This document shows, in pieces, positions 36,983-46,585 of a stretch of 64,000 nucleotides of DNA. The DNA is from Anaerobacillus isosaccharinicus (GTDB lineage Bacteria > Bacillota > Bacilli > Bacillales > Anaerobacillaceae): contig NZ_CP063356.1 of assembly GCF_001866075.3 (NCBI RefSeq), positions 3,090,164 to 3,154,163 on the forward strand. The letters are read 5' to 3'. Both the position numbers and the translations under genes were made by a program. Numbering within the stretch: the first letter of the stretch is position 1; every line of letters starts with the position of its first letter. Below the pieces are notes generated by a model that saw nothing but the letters and a program-made list of their open reading frames with translations, did no database searches and was not told the origin of the DNA.

Positions 36983-37696
36983 TTAGCATTTATGGCTAGG
37001 TGGGAAAATCTCTGGGCATTGTGGTGGGAATGTGATATCAGGACAAACTGAAATTGGTGCAATGATCTCTTCACGAGGCTTGCAAATTCGTCCTTCAACC
37101 TCCACTTTAACCTCTGCTTCAACCTGAACAGATTGGCAAAGAAGTAATGTTAGAGCAAGCTGCTCAAACTCACCATCTTCACAAGATAACGTTCCTTCAC
37201 ACTCGAAGTAATAAACATGAGCGTTGATTTCAGTACCTTCTGGAGCACAAAGTAAATACTTGTCGATAATGCAGAATGAGATTGGTTGAGAAGTTAAAGT
37301 ACCAAGTACTTTACCACAATCAATTCCAGTTACTTGAACAACGAAATAACCAGTTGTTTTTAAGCGAACAAGTTGTAACGTTGTGTCTACCTCTTCTACA
37401 AATACATCCTGACGTTCTCCAACTTGAGCCACTTTAATATCATCAACATCAATTTTGTTACCAGCAGCGTCTGTTGGGAAGCATTTTACTTCTAAAGTTG
37501 CATCTGGACCGAAGAATTGGCAAGGGTCAATCCCAGGATATTTGTTATGATCTTTATCGCAGTGTGGCCCTTTTGTAAATCCTAGCTTTGCTAAGCCCTC
37601 TACACCTTCAAAACAAAAATCTTTATGAATTTCCCTTGTTACCCAGTCATATACCTTATCAACGCGAATACACAGTCTTTCTTTTTCCTTAGACAT
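36983..37696 (-). CDS. Cysteine-rich spore-coat-type protein
   Basis: A 237-residue protein with about 15 cysteines, opening LCIRVDKVYDWVTREI and ending CPDITFPPQCPEIFPPSHKC. The first motif is one I associate with uncharacterised proteins of endospore formers. Cysteine richness and lack of a signal peptide suit a disulfide-linked coat or exosporium layer assembled in the mother cell, like CotY/CotZ, but I see no direct CotY/Z homology. It sits where the cotXYZ genes lie in B. subtilis. ATG follows AAGGAGT. Confidence 0.65.
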   Translation of the reverse strand: MSKEKERLCIRVDKVYDWVTREIHKDFCFEGVEGLAKLGFTKGPHCDKDHNKYPGIDPCQFFGPDATLEVKCFPTDAAGNKIDVDDIKVAQVGERQDVFVEEVDTTLQLVRLKTTGYFVVQVTGIDCGKVLGTLTSQPISFCIIDKYLLCAPEGTEINAHVYYFECEGTLSCEDGEFEQLALTLLLCQSVQVEAEVKVEVEGRICKPREEIIAPISVCPDITFPPQCPEIFPPSHKC

Positions 37697-37880
37697 ATAC
37701 GTTTGACTCCTTTCAAAAATAGGTGTTAATACTTGACTAATTCATACTATGTATTTTCCTTAGATGTGTGCAAACGTTGAGAAATAAAAATGGGTTTTTT
37801 AAAATTAAAATACAAAAATGGGCTGAAGTTACATATATATGATAAGAGCGGACAAAATTTGGTGAGGGGAGCAGTGACAG

Positions 37881-38444
37881 ATGTCCATTGATGGAGGTAC
37901 AAGAATATTACGGAAACACGATAACGTGCAACTGAAACAAAAGATCATACATCTACAAGCAGAACTTTCACGTTATAAACAATTAGTTGCAAACTATCAA
38001 AATAATTATCATTACAATCAGTTAGACGAACTAAACAGTGAAATAGTAAACTTAAGAGAAATATTGAATCAAAAAGAAGAAGAGATTTCTCTGTTGAAGG
38101 AAGCTAAATTTGATCTTGAGGATCACGTGAAAATATTAATGGAAGAAAAGACACAGTTTGGTGATAGTAATTCAGAAATAATTGAACAAAATAACGTACT
38201 AAAAGAAGAAAATATCCTTTTAAAAGAAGAGAACGAACTAGTAAAATTGGAGAATATTAGCCTTCAGAAAGCGTTAGATCATCAAGAAGAAGAAATAACA
38301 AAGCTTCGTGAGTCAGTAGAAACAACTGAAAAAGAAAAAAGTATATTTAAAAAGAAAGCTACTGAGCAACTAAAAAAAGAAAACGATCCTTCAGAATCAT
38401 GGTTTTTAAGAACGTTAAAGCAACAAAATAAAGAGGATGAATGA
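37881..38444 (+). CDS. Coiled-coil protein, unknown
   Basis: A 187-residue, highly charged protein. From about residue 12 to 165 it is nearly continuous heptads of Leu/Ile with Glu and Lys, so it is an extended coiled coil. The segment LKQKIIHLQAELSRYKQLV near the start resembles that of the protein at 36205-36843. The ATG has GAGGGGAGC some 11 bases upstream, a long spacing. It is divergent from the cysteine-rich gene and ends in a strong terminator. No named family is recognised. Confidence 0.6.
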   Translation: MSIDGGTRILRKHDNVQLKQKIIHLQAELSRYKQLVANYQNNYHYNQLDELNSEIVNLREILNQKEEEISLLKEAKFDLEDHVKILMEEKTQFGDSNSEIIEQNNVLKEENILLKEENELVKLENISLQKALDHQEEEITKLRESVETTEKEKSIFKKKATEQLKKENDPSESWFLRTLKQQNKEDE

Positions 38445-38448
38445 AAAG

Positions 38449-38490
38449 AAACAGTGAGATAGGCACTATTTAGCCATCTCACTGTTTTTA
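38449..38490. terminator. Terminator after the coiled-coil gene
   Basis: AACAGTGAGAT pairs with ATCTCACTGTT around a 15-base loop, followed by TTTATTTCG. Confidence 0.82.
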
Positions 38491-38517
38491 TTTCGTTTAA
38501 ATCGACTATTTTTTATA

Positions 38518-38664
38518 TCACTTTATTCTTCTTTTTCCACAAGAACCGCAGCCACTAGGTGCTTTTTTAGATTTATATCCCGAAGAGACTACATGGACTT
38601 GAGAGTCAGTCACAGGTTTTCTTTTAGATGGACCTATTGGAGTTACTTTCTTTTGTTTATCCAT
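38518..38664 (-). CDS. Small basic protein with GCGSCG motif, probable spore component
   Basis: A 48-residue frame, MDKQKKVTPIGPSKRKPVTD... ending GCGSCGKRRIK. AGAGGTGAAG stands before the ATG at good spacing. The Gly-Cys-rich tail with two cysteines resembles small coat peptides. It is divergent from nothing annotated nearby. The gap 38665-39060 to its right holds no convincing gene. Confidence 0.55.
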   Translation of the reverse strand: MDKQKKVTPIGPSKRKPVTDSQVHVVSSGYKSKKAPSGCGSCGKRRIK

Positions 38665-39060
38665 TATCTTCACCTCTTACTTTGGATTTCTATAATAACT
38701 AGAGTATGGACGAAACAAAAAAATGTGTTCAACATAAACCTATTGTTTCACTTTTTTTCGAGACCAATAGAAGGTTGATTGAACGAGCAAACTAGACAGA
38801 TGCCCACACAAAGATAGTGAAAAGGCAGAGGGTGTTAGTATAGCTCTCGTTAGTATAGTTTCTATATTAATAAGAATAATTAATGTAAGTGTCTAACACG
38901 TCTTCAAAACCTCTTCATATCATAAATCATGTAATCTATTTCGAGTTACAAATTTATAATAGACTCTCGGAATAAATGATGAGTTTATCGAAGATTTGTA
39001 AAAAATTTACTGGGAATTTCATTAACAGGACAGCAAAGTGATGTGTTTTCATAGTGTTTT

Positions 39061-40686
39061 CAAAAAAGTGTATACCAAATAAGCCTACGGCTGCTATTTT
39101 TTAAAAATGACTAGGCGCTCTTAGAAAAGATGATTTCTTGGATGTTCAAAGTCTCTTTCTGACTACTGTACCAAGCATCTATGTGTTGACACATCATGAT
39201 TGAATATAAGCGGACATACCACATTTTTGTAGAGCGATGACGCCCAGATTCTAAGTGATAGTCGACTTTTTCTCTTTTGTTCGAACGTTCAACTGAAGTT
39301 CTTCGTTTATAAATCAGTTTCCACTTTTCAGAAGACCTCGGTGTTTTAGTGAACAGACGAAGATTATCTTGCTTAAACGTATGAAATGTCCGGCCATACT
39401 TCGCTTTAGAACACGGAGTGGAACATGTATTTTTTGTTCCGCAAGCTAGTGGACAACGCCACTTTTGGCGGTTTTGAGATTTGTCAAACCCATTGGGTTT
39501 CATTTCCATTCCAATTGGACAAATAGGAACGCCTAGGGGAGAAATCTGAATATCACTTTGCGTACTGAAGTTTTTCTTTGTTCGAACATTAAGATCAATA
39601 AATGGTTCCACATTATGATGGTCCAGTAATTCGTAAATCGGTTCTGCATCATGTGCGGCATCGAGAAGGATTTTATCAATTGTGCCCAAGGTGTACCGTT
39701 GCGAAAATTCAATTGAACCAACCACTAGGCTGACTGAATCATGCCGGGAAGCAGGATGCAGCCGTGGATATAGCGGCAAGTCGTATTGGCTATCGCTAGT
39801 GGATATCATGTAGAGATGATATCCGTTGAAGTACCTCTCCCTTGAACTATCCCAACCTGAGTCGATGTCAGGTTGAGAATATCGACGAGGATGAGTACAA
39901 TTCGTTAGTCCTTGGGCACTACAATCACAAATAGGTTTGCTCCTTGGGTATCTCGCTGTTTCCACGGGTGTCCCATCTCCAACAACACCAAGGGAATGGG
40001 GATCCCCAAGCAAACCCAATCTCGCTGAAACTTCAAGAAATTGAGATTGAAAAAACGCGTATAATTGATCTCCCGGCAATTGTTTTTGTTTTGAGCCATT
40101 GCGTAAATGACGATCCACTAATTTTCTAATAATACCAGGGTTTCTAGGAGTTGCTTTTTCACCCTTTTTCGGTTTTTTCTTCTTCTTCTTTTTTCGTTTG
40201 AGCTTAATAAAAGGTTTTACATTAGCCTTCTCAAAACCTGATAGCCGTCTGAAGAAGTCATAAAAAGTACCGACACCTGGAACATCCCCAGGTTCAAAGC
40301 CGCTAAGGATCGTGTAAAGAGGAACACGATGGAGTTGGTTCACCCATTCTGTAATACTCAGGGTCGGACTTGTCAATAAACACAAAAGATAAGAGCGAAG
40401 CATGGAAGCAGGATCACGTGGCTCAGGACCTTTAACTGAATATGAATCATGAAGCCACGTAGTGGTAAACGAAAGATCCGTGATCCATAACTTCGAGATA
40501 ATAGTCCAATCTTTTTGTACGAGAGTCAGTATACCGCCTGAGTAATGAGTATTTAATTGGTCTAAAACGAAGTTTTGATATGAGATATGTGGTATTAGCG
40601 CAGGTTTCATTTAAATCCCCCATTTCACCGTATTGTTAGGAAGTCAATTCCTCCTCGGCGATTATTGGGGTTCCACTAAAAAGTCA
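39061..40686. mobile_element. IS4-like insertion element, ends tentative
   Basis: One transposase gene fills the element. AGTGTTTT occurs at 39053-39060 and again at 40687-40694, as an 8-bp target duplication would. Just inside, CAAAAAAGTGTATACCAAAT and the reverse complement of the right end (TTTTTAGTGGAACCCCAAT) match at AGTG-A-CC-AAT. The repeats are imperfect, so the borders are a guess. Confidence 0.45.
39111..40610 (-). CDS. DDE transposase (IS4-like)
   Basis: A 499-residue transposase. DDE-type blocks can be seen at GVVGDGTPVET, KILLDAAHDAEPIYELL and RTSVERSNKREK. A lysine run (KLKRKKKKKKKPKKG) about residue 140 and a cysteine cluster (ACGTKNTCSTPCSK) about residue 395 are present. 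The frame has no interruption. It starts at ATG with a weak AT-rich ribosome site. The exact IS family is not certain; it differs in sequence from the IS1182-type copy at 29904-31364. Confidence 0.75.
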   Translation of the reverse strand: MKPALIPHISYQNFVLDQLNTHYSGGILTLVQKDWTIISKLWITDLSFTTTWLHDSYSVKGPEPRDPASMLRSYLLCLLTSPTLSITEWVNQLHRVPLYTILSGFEPGDVPGVGTFYDFFRRLSGFEKANVKPFIKLKRKKKKKKKPKKGEKATPRNPGIIRKLVDRHLRNGSKQKQLPGDQLYAFFQSQFLEVSARLGLLGDPHSLGVVGDGTPVETARYPRSKPICDCSAQGLTNCTHPRRYSQPDIDSGWDSSRERYFNGYHLYMISTSDSQYDLPLYPRLHPASRHDSVSLVVGSIEFSQRYTLGTIDKILLDAAHDAEPIYELLDHHNVEPFIDLNVRTKKNFSTQSDIQISPLGVPICPIGMEMKPNGFDKSQNRQKWRCPLACGTKNTCSTPCSKAKYGRTFHTFKQDNLRLFTKTPRSSEKWKLIYKRRTSVERSNKREKVDYHLESGRHRSTKMWYVRLYSIMMCQHIDAWYSSQKETLNIQEIIFSKSA

Positions 40687-40811
40687 AGTGTTTTTTTAGT
40701 TTTTTTATGATATTTTTCAACAATTAATTTCCAATTGAAGAAGAAAACTAAAGTAAAAATCCCACCTAGAAATAGGAGGGATACAAATAAATTGGTTCAA
40801 GAAAACCTTGA

Positions 40812-41360
40812 GCCACAAGGCTCGGCAAATGCCGAGAGTCTATCTTATTCGTTGGAGGAAGACAATATAGTATTCTTGGGAAATTCAATCCAGAATTCCG
40901 TATCACCTCCGATCGACGAGAAGTCACAGTACCAGTTGCGGGTCTACCTGTTTTATCCTTCCAAAGAAAACCTATTTTTCCTGCCGGTTCAGGAAGAGCA
41001 AACTCGGTTAGTGTAACTTTGGAAGGTGTAGACATTGTCAGTTCGAGCGATGCATGGTTCCAGGTAGTTGTCGACGGAACTTTAAATACAGCTTTTACAA
41101 ACTTTCCAACTGCTAACACTGATATACCAAATAATGAAACTGCGTTACTAGTAAATAACACGGCTACAACTATCAGTGGCGGCCAGGTTGTATACCAGGG
41201 TGTTTTGGCTGGAGCTCCTGGTGCAGCAAACAGAGATTTCGCAACAGCTGTTCTCCTATCATTTGAATTACCTGCGGAACAGCCAGTTACTTTAGTAATC
41301 GGAACTTTTTCAGGAACTTCAGCTGTAAGTGCGGTATTTAGAGTAAATGAAGAATGGTAA
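40812..41360 (+). pseudogene. 5'-truncated copy of the neighbouring surface-type protein
   Basis: From about 40840 this frame encodes FVGGRQYSILGKFNPEFR... and ends SAVFRVNEEW. It matches the last 175 or so residues of the protein at 41569-42771 (for example IPNNETALLVNN in both). There is a stop at 40809-40811 in the same frame and no start codon or ribosome site until well inside the match, so the 5' two-thirds is missing. The IS4-like element lies just upstream, but the DNA on its far side is not the missing part, so simple IS interruption does not explain it. An overlapping frame at 40735-41016 is spurious. Confidence 0.75.
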
Positions 41361-41370
41361 ATGGTTCAGA

Positions 41371-41403
41371 AAACAAGGTGTGATGATATCACACCTTGTT
41401 TTA
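41371..41403 (+). terminator. Terminator after the truncated gene
   Basis: AAAACAAGGTGTGAT and ATCACACCTTGTTTT form a perfect 15-base stem with a three-base loop. Confidence 0.85.
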
Positions 41404-41568
41404 AAAAGAAGGCTATGTAATGAGTCTGATAAGAACAAGAAAGATAATTGCTAGTTGTTGGGTGTTATACTCGGTGCTAATAAAGATATTCTATCACTTA
41501 GACGAATATCCGCAGGAGGCAAGAATCAACAGAAAAATATAATAGAACTTAAAGAAAGGAGAGTCGAA

Positions 41569-42771
41569 ATGACAATAATTAATGGTATCGGCCCTAACGT
41601 TAGTTCACAGTTTAATGAGTTGATGACCTCTCAAAGAACACCTGTTATTGAGCTGAAATCTGTTTATGGCTTATCAGTCTTAAGGGATATTGTCACTACT
41701 ACAGGGGCTGGAACCGTAACTAATACAAGTACAGAATTTGAAATTAGTGTAACTACTAATGCTGCAGATTCTGCAACTTTAGACAGTGCTGAAAGAGGAC
41801 GATATATGCCTGGTTACGCGGGGCAAGCTGGAATTGGCGTTAGAATTCCTGCAAATCCGGAAGATGACCAAGTTTTTCAATGGGGTATGTTTGATGATCA
41901 AAATGGAGCGTACTTTGAACAAAATGCTGATGGTTTGGAAGTTGTTATGATCCGTGGTGGTGTAATTATTGAAAACGTCTCCCAGGCGATGTGGAATGTG
42001 GATCCCCTTGATGGAACAGGGCCTAGTGGACTCACACTAGATGTAGCAGAAGGAAATATCTATAATATAACCTTTACATGGTATGGGTATGGCGTCGTTG
42101 AGTTCCAAGTAGTCATGCAAAATACAACCAATGGTGCACAGGAAGTCATTACTGTACACCGATATAAAACAGAAGGTCAAACAAGCTTTGCTGACCCTAA
42201 TTTGCCGTTGCGTGCAAGTATTTTAAATAATAATGCTGCACCTGCAAGAAGTATTTTTGTAGGAGGCAGACAATACAGCATTTTAGGTAAGTTTAATCCT
42301 GAATTCAGAGTAACATCAGAACGAAGGACTGTCACAGTATCCACGACTGGGCAGCCTGTGATAGCCTTTCAGCGAAAGGCTGAATTTCCAGCGGGGTCTG
42401 GTAGACCCAATTCAGTTAGTGTTACCTTAGAAGGCATTGATATTATTACAAATCAGGATATATTCTTTCAGATTATTCTAGGTGGCGAATTAAATACTGC
42501 TTTTGGAACTTTCCCTACAGGTACTACTAACATTCCTAATAATGAAACGGCCCTTCTCGTTAATAATAGTGCGACAGCCTTTGTTGAAGATGGAGAGGTT
42601 TATTTTCAAGGTGTCGCCGCTTCTGGCGGTGGAGGAGGAAACAGAGACCTTGCCGTTGCAAACCTGCTCGACCTCGAACTACCTGATGATGAAATAATCA
42701 CTTTGGTTGTCGGTGGTATTACAACTGCAGCCAATATAACAGCGGTTTTCAGAGTAAATGAAGAATGGTAA
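41569..42771 (+). CDS. Surface-type protein with a motif resembling viral structural proteins
   Basis: A 400-residue beta-rich protein, no signal peptide, only two or three Lys-rich patches and no cysteine that I noticed. Residues about 95-225 hold QWGMFDDQNGAYFEQ, MWNVDPLDGTGPSGLTLD and TWYGYGVVEFQVV. I recall this pattern (W-N-x-D-x-LDG-GPSG-TLD then a GxGxVxF strand) from tail-fibre or capsid-type proteins of large phages and viruses. The C-terminal 150 residues are a separate module, present alone in the truncated copy upstream. ATG follows AAAGGAGAG. Its place among coat genes suggests an exosporium or coat component; this is inference. Confidence 0.6.
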   Translation: MTIINGIGPNVSSQFNELMTSQRTPVIELKSVYGLSVLRDIVTTTGAGTVTNTSTEFEISVTTNAADSATLDSAERGRYMPGYAGQAGIGVRIPANPEDDQVFQWGMFDDQNGAYFEQNADGLEVVMIRGGVIIENVSQAMWNVDPLDGTGPSGLTLDVAEGNIYNITFTWYGYGVVEFQVVMQNTTNGAQEVITVHRYKTEGQTSFADPNLPLRASILNNNAAPARSIFVGGRQYSILGKFNPEFRVTSERRTVTVSTTGQPVIAFQRKAEFPAGSGRPNSVSVTLEGIDIITNQDIFFQIILGGELNTAFGTFPTGTTNIPNNETALLVNNSATAFVEDGEVYFQGVAASGGGGGNRDLAVANLLDLELPDDEIITLVVGGITTAANITAVFRVNEEW

Positions 42772-42784
42772 TTTAAAGTGCATT

Positions 42785-42811
42785 GGCTTAGAACTTCTAA
42801 GCCTCTTTTTT
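42785..42811 (+). terminator. Rho-independent terminator
   Basis: GGCTTAGA and TCTAAGCC around ACT, followed by TCTTTTTTAT. Confidence 0.8.
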
Positions 42812-42933
42812 ATATGTGGACGGAATTTAACTGGACAACTTCTTGAGTTACAACAAGCACTATTAAGGTATTAAATAATGCCGCTCCAATAAACAGAGAT
42901 ATAATTATAATTAGGATTTTAGGTATAAATGAG

Positions 42934-42970
42934 AGCAGGCAACATTCTTTAAACTGGAATGTTGCCTGCT
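42934..42970 (-). terminator. Terminator for the TPR glycosyltransferase gene
   Basis: AGCAGGCAACATTC and GAATGTTGCCTGCT form a 14-base stem about 60 bases after the stop codon on the minus strand. The T-run is weak. Confidence 0.65.
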
Positions 42971-43032
42971 TAATTCGTTTATCAAGAAATGTTAATTAGA
43001 TGAGTACTTCTTAATGGATGATACACATTTTG

Positions 43033-44115
43033 TTAGGAGTTAATGCTTAATTTATTTTCCAGAAGAGTTTTATTCTGAAGAATTCTTTCATCCTCCGGAC
43101 GGTACTCTCTTGCTTTTTCATTGTGTTCATAAGATTTTTGAAATTCACTTAAATTATAATAACAAACGCAGAGCTGAAGGTGAGGGTACCATGTTGAGTA
43201 GGCAGGGTAGCTGAAACTCCATTGGTTAGGGTCGGTCTCTAATTGGGTTGCTAATTCATACCAGTAGATTGCTGGCTTAAATTCTCGTTTTCTTTGAAAA
43301 TTATAGCCAATCCGGCTACATATTTCAGGCCTAGGAACTTTTGCGAAGTTAAATGCTTCGAAAAGTGACATCAGTTCGTTTTCAGTATCGCCAAGGTAAC
43401 GGTAACAGTCGGCTTTATTGACACAAGCATATACTTTGTCCTCAATCCATCCTTCTTTCAAAGAGATATTTTTATTATAGATTTCAATAGCTTTTTCATG
43501 ATAGCCATTCTCTCGTAGTTCATTGCCATAATAAAAATAGTCCCTAGACGAGAATGTATCACCTCGGTCGATCTTAGATTGATAGATTGATAAATTTCGT
43601 CCTACCGAGTGCTTGATTTTTTTATGTGTTACTGAGATATCGGAATTAATGATATTTCCACTCACATCTAAATACTGATGACAGTCCCCTTTCCAAATAT
43701 AATTTTTTTCTCGTTTTACAAGTCGGTTTCTTCTATAGCGTAAAGTAACATTTCCAAATTCATCAGTCCCTGCATCATAATACATGGAAACCGAATCAAT
43801 TGCTGGATTTAGCGTTTTTTTCAACTCAAGTAGTTTATTCTGGTCTTCTTCAAGTAAAACATCGTCCGCGTCTAGATATAATATATATTCTTTTGTTGCA
43901 TATTTGAATGATTCATTTCTTGCTGCTGCGAAATTGCCGATCCACTCAAAATAGAAAACCCTGTCAGTATACTTTTTTGCAATTTCTACTGTTTTGTCCA
44001 CCGAACCAGTATCAACAATATTAATTTCATCCACAATATCCTTCACTGTATCTAAACACCTAGCTAATACTGCTTCTTCGTTTTTAACAATCATACATAA
44101 GCTAATTGTAACCAT
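43033..44115 (-). CDS. Family 2 glycosyltransferase with C-terminal TPR-like repeats
   Basis: A 360-residue protein. The GT-A domain covers residues 1 to about 190: ISLCMIVKNEEAVLARCL, IVDTGSVDKTVEIA, and LYLDADDVL (DxD). The rest is helical repeats resembling TPRs (DYFYYGNELRENGYHEKAIEIYNK). This arrangement is that of SunS-type and related enzymes that glycosylate proteins. The start may be GTG at 44118 or ATG at 44115 (AAAGGGGG upstream). It lies in the island and is a candidate for modifying a surface protein. Confidence 0.82.
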   Translation of the reverse strand: MVTISLCMIVKNEEAVLARCLDTVKDIVDEINIVDTGSVDKTVEIAKKYTDRVFYFEWIGNFAAARNESFKYATKEYILYLDADDVLLEEDQNKLLELKKTLNPAIDSVSMYYDAGTDEFGNVTLRYRRNRLVKREKNYIWKGDCHQYLDVSGNIINSDISVTHKKIKHSVGRNLSIYQSKIDRGDTFSSRDYFYYGNELRENGYHEKAIEIYNKNISLKEGWIEDKVYACVNKADCYRYLGDTENELMSLFEAFNFAKVPRPEICSRIGYNFQRKREFKPAIYWYELATQLETDPNQWSFSYPAYSTWYPHLQLCVCYYNLSEFQKSYEHNEKAREYRPEDERILQNKTLLENKLSINS

Positions 44116-44274
44116 CACTATGTCCCCCTTTAAATAAGATCCAATTATAGTTTATGACCATGAATACAGTAGGTGAATAGAAAAGATAAAAAGATACTGA
44201 ACAGTTTTAATAGAAGGTGAATAAATTGATACCATTCCAATATTTAATATTAAGAAGGTTAGGTGACTTTATTG

Positions 44275-46545
44275 ATGCATTCTAAAGATCCAAATCTTTA
44301 TCTTTTTCTAAAAGGTAAAGATTTAGACGAAACGGTTGATAAATGTATTGAATTTATTGAGAAGATGGAGTACGACCATGCTGAGGAGTGGGTTAATAAT
44401 AAATTGAATAAAGATTTTTTTAATCCTGTTTTATTAGCTTTATTAGGATTAATAAAAGAAAAGAGTTCTAATTTCAGCGAAGCTTTTAATTATTATTCAG
44501 ACGCTTGGAAGTTATTAAGCTTAAAGGATCAACAAGCTTTGTATTTAATAAAAAAGGAAATTTTTGACTTGTAACTTCCTTTACGAACGAAAATCGCATT
44601 TTTTGTTAAGCCTGGTCTAGATACGTTTCTTAATCCGGTTATTACAATGCTAAACAGTATTTACAGAACGAAAAAAGTTGTCACAAATACATCTGAAAAT
44701 ATTGAAGATGCGATGAGGTGGGCAGACATTTGTTGGTTTGAATGGTGCGATGAACTAGTCATCAAAGCAAGTAATAGTCGTCTAGCTAATGAGAGGACGA
44801 TCATTTGCCGTCTTCATAGTTACGAGGCCTTTACTTATTATATAAACCAAGTGAATTGGAAAAACGTTGACAAGGTTATTTTTGTAGGAAAGCCTATAAA
44901 GAATTATGTGATGAGTCAGCTACCCATAATAAAAGAGGAACAAACGACAGTCATTCCGAACGGTGTAAAAACAGACTTGTATTCGTACCGAAAGCGTGAA
45001 AATGGCTGGAAAATCGCTTATGTTGGTTACATTAATTATAAAAAGGGACCAATGCTTTTACTTCATGCATTTCAAGCTCTATATAAAAAAGATTCGCGCT
45101 TTTCCTTGCATATTGCCGGACGATATCAAGATAAACGATATGTTTTGTATTTCAATCATATTCTAAAAGAAATGGGGCTTGAAAAAGCAGTATTTTTGGA
45201 CGGATGGCAGCAAGATGTGAACGGTTATTTAGAAGATAAGGATTTTATTATTTCCACAAGCCTGTTTGAAACACAGCATATGGCTATTATGGAAGCGATG
45301 GCTAAAGGGATAAAACCATTTGTTCATAATTATTATGGAGCAAAAGAAATTTATGGGGAAGATTACGTTTGGACTACGATTGATGACCTGGTTGAGATGG
45401 TGTTAAATCAATCAGTAGATTCGGAAGGGTACCGTTCTTATATTATTGATAAATATAATGCTGACACACAACTGGATAAAGTCAAAGAGTTAATTTCTTC
45501 ACTTAACGACGTGGCTCAAGTAAAGCCAGCGATTATAAGTCAGCCAATGATTACTATCGGTATTTTAAATTATAATTATGGAGAATACCTTGAGGAGTGC
45601 TTTGACTCAATAATAAAACAGGACTATTTAAATAAAGAAATTATTATCGTCGACGACTGTTCGACAGATGGATCAATTGATAAAATTAGGAAACTTGAAG
45701 AGAAATATAAATTCGTAAAAGGAGTTCATCACGAAAAAAACATTGGACTGCCAGACTACTCGATAAACGAATGTTTGGAACAAGCACAAGGAGAATATCT
45801 TATGATCGTTAGCGCTGATGATTATCTTCCACATGACCAAGTGCTTATCAATTACTTGTCTATTTTACAAAGCAACCCTTCATTAGATTATGTTTACGGA
45901 AATTTATCCATTGTAGATCGAAATGGAAACGACGCAGGAGAAGGGAGGTATAAAGAGTATACCAATATGGAAGTAGTTAGAAAGGTTTTTGCAAGAGGGG
46001 GATCAGGAGTTATACCAATGACTGGTCTGTATAATCTTCGTTATTATAGAAATAACGATTATAATTGGTTAATAGGTCCGAAGAATTCGATGGCAGGGGA
46101 TACGATGAATTGCTTGCTTAATATTAAAAGAGGATGGAATTTTGCACATCTAAACGAACCGAGTTATGTTCACCGTAAACACAACAGAAATTTGTCTTAT
46201 AGCTTTAAGTATGATGTAAATAAGAGAATTAAATCGATGATTCGTTTACTAGAATTCATTACTTTAGAATTCGATGAACAAACATATCTTCCAGAGATAG
46301 ATTGGAAGACATTATCGAATACAGAGGCAGAAGCTGCTAAATATTTTGCAATTGGTGAACGTTACATGCTAATTGCAGCATCCTATTTAACTAACGGTTT
46401 TACAAAGCATATGCAACTAGATCAACGAACGGAGTCTATTGTTCCTTTTATTAACAAAGCGGATGAATACTTTAATAAGTGCCTTCAAGTTGATCTTAGT
46501 TATAAGGTGAAAATTGAGGTTCTAAAAAAATCTACGCAGCTTTAA
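44275..46545 (+). pseudogene. TPR-GT4-GT2 glycosyltransferase split by one in-frame TAA
   Basis: Two open segments in the same frame are separated only by TAA at 44572-44574. The first (99 residues from ATG 44275, AGGTGA upstream) is helical and TPR-like. The second has no ATG, GTG or TTG before KIAFFVKPGLDTFLNPVI, which is the natural beginning of the GT4 domain (WADICWFEWCDELV...GVKTDLYSYRKR). From about 45550 a GT2 domain follows: ITIGILNYNYGEYLEE, IVDDCSTDGS, SADDYLP. Translation of the second part could only start late at 44647. Either this is a nonsense mutation, or the codon is read through; no suppressor signal is visible. Restored length would be 756 residues. Confidence 0.75.
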
Positions 46546-46553
46546 ATCAAAAG

Positions 46554-46585
46554 AGAGAGCTAACTCGTAGTTAGCTCTCTTTCTT
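46554..46585. terminator. Bidirectional terminator
   Basis: AGAGAGCTAACT and AGTTAGCTCTCT with a CGT loop; separates the glycosyltransferase from the convergent acetyltransferase, whose stop codon lies within it. Confidence 0.85.

Noticed and set aside
38706-38795. Short frame MDETKKCVQHK...
   Set aside because: No ribosome site; likely chance.
40735-41016. Open frame of 93 codons upstream of the truncated surface gene
   Set aside because: It is out of frame with the homologous sequence; the pseudogene frame over the same DNA matches the full-length paralogue.
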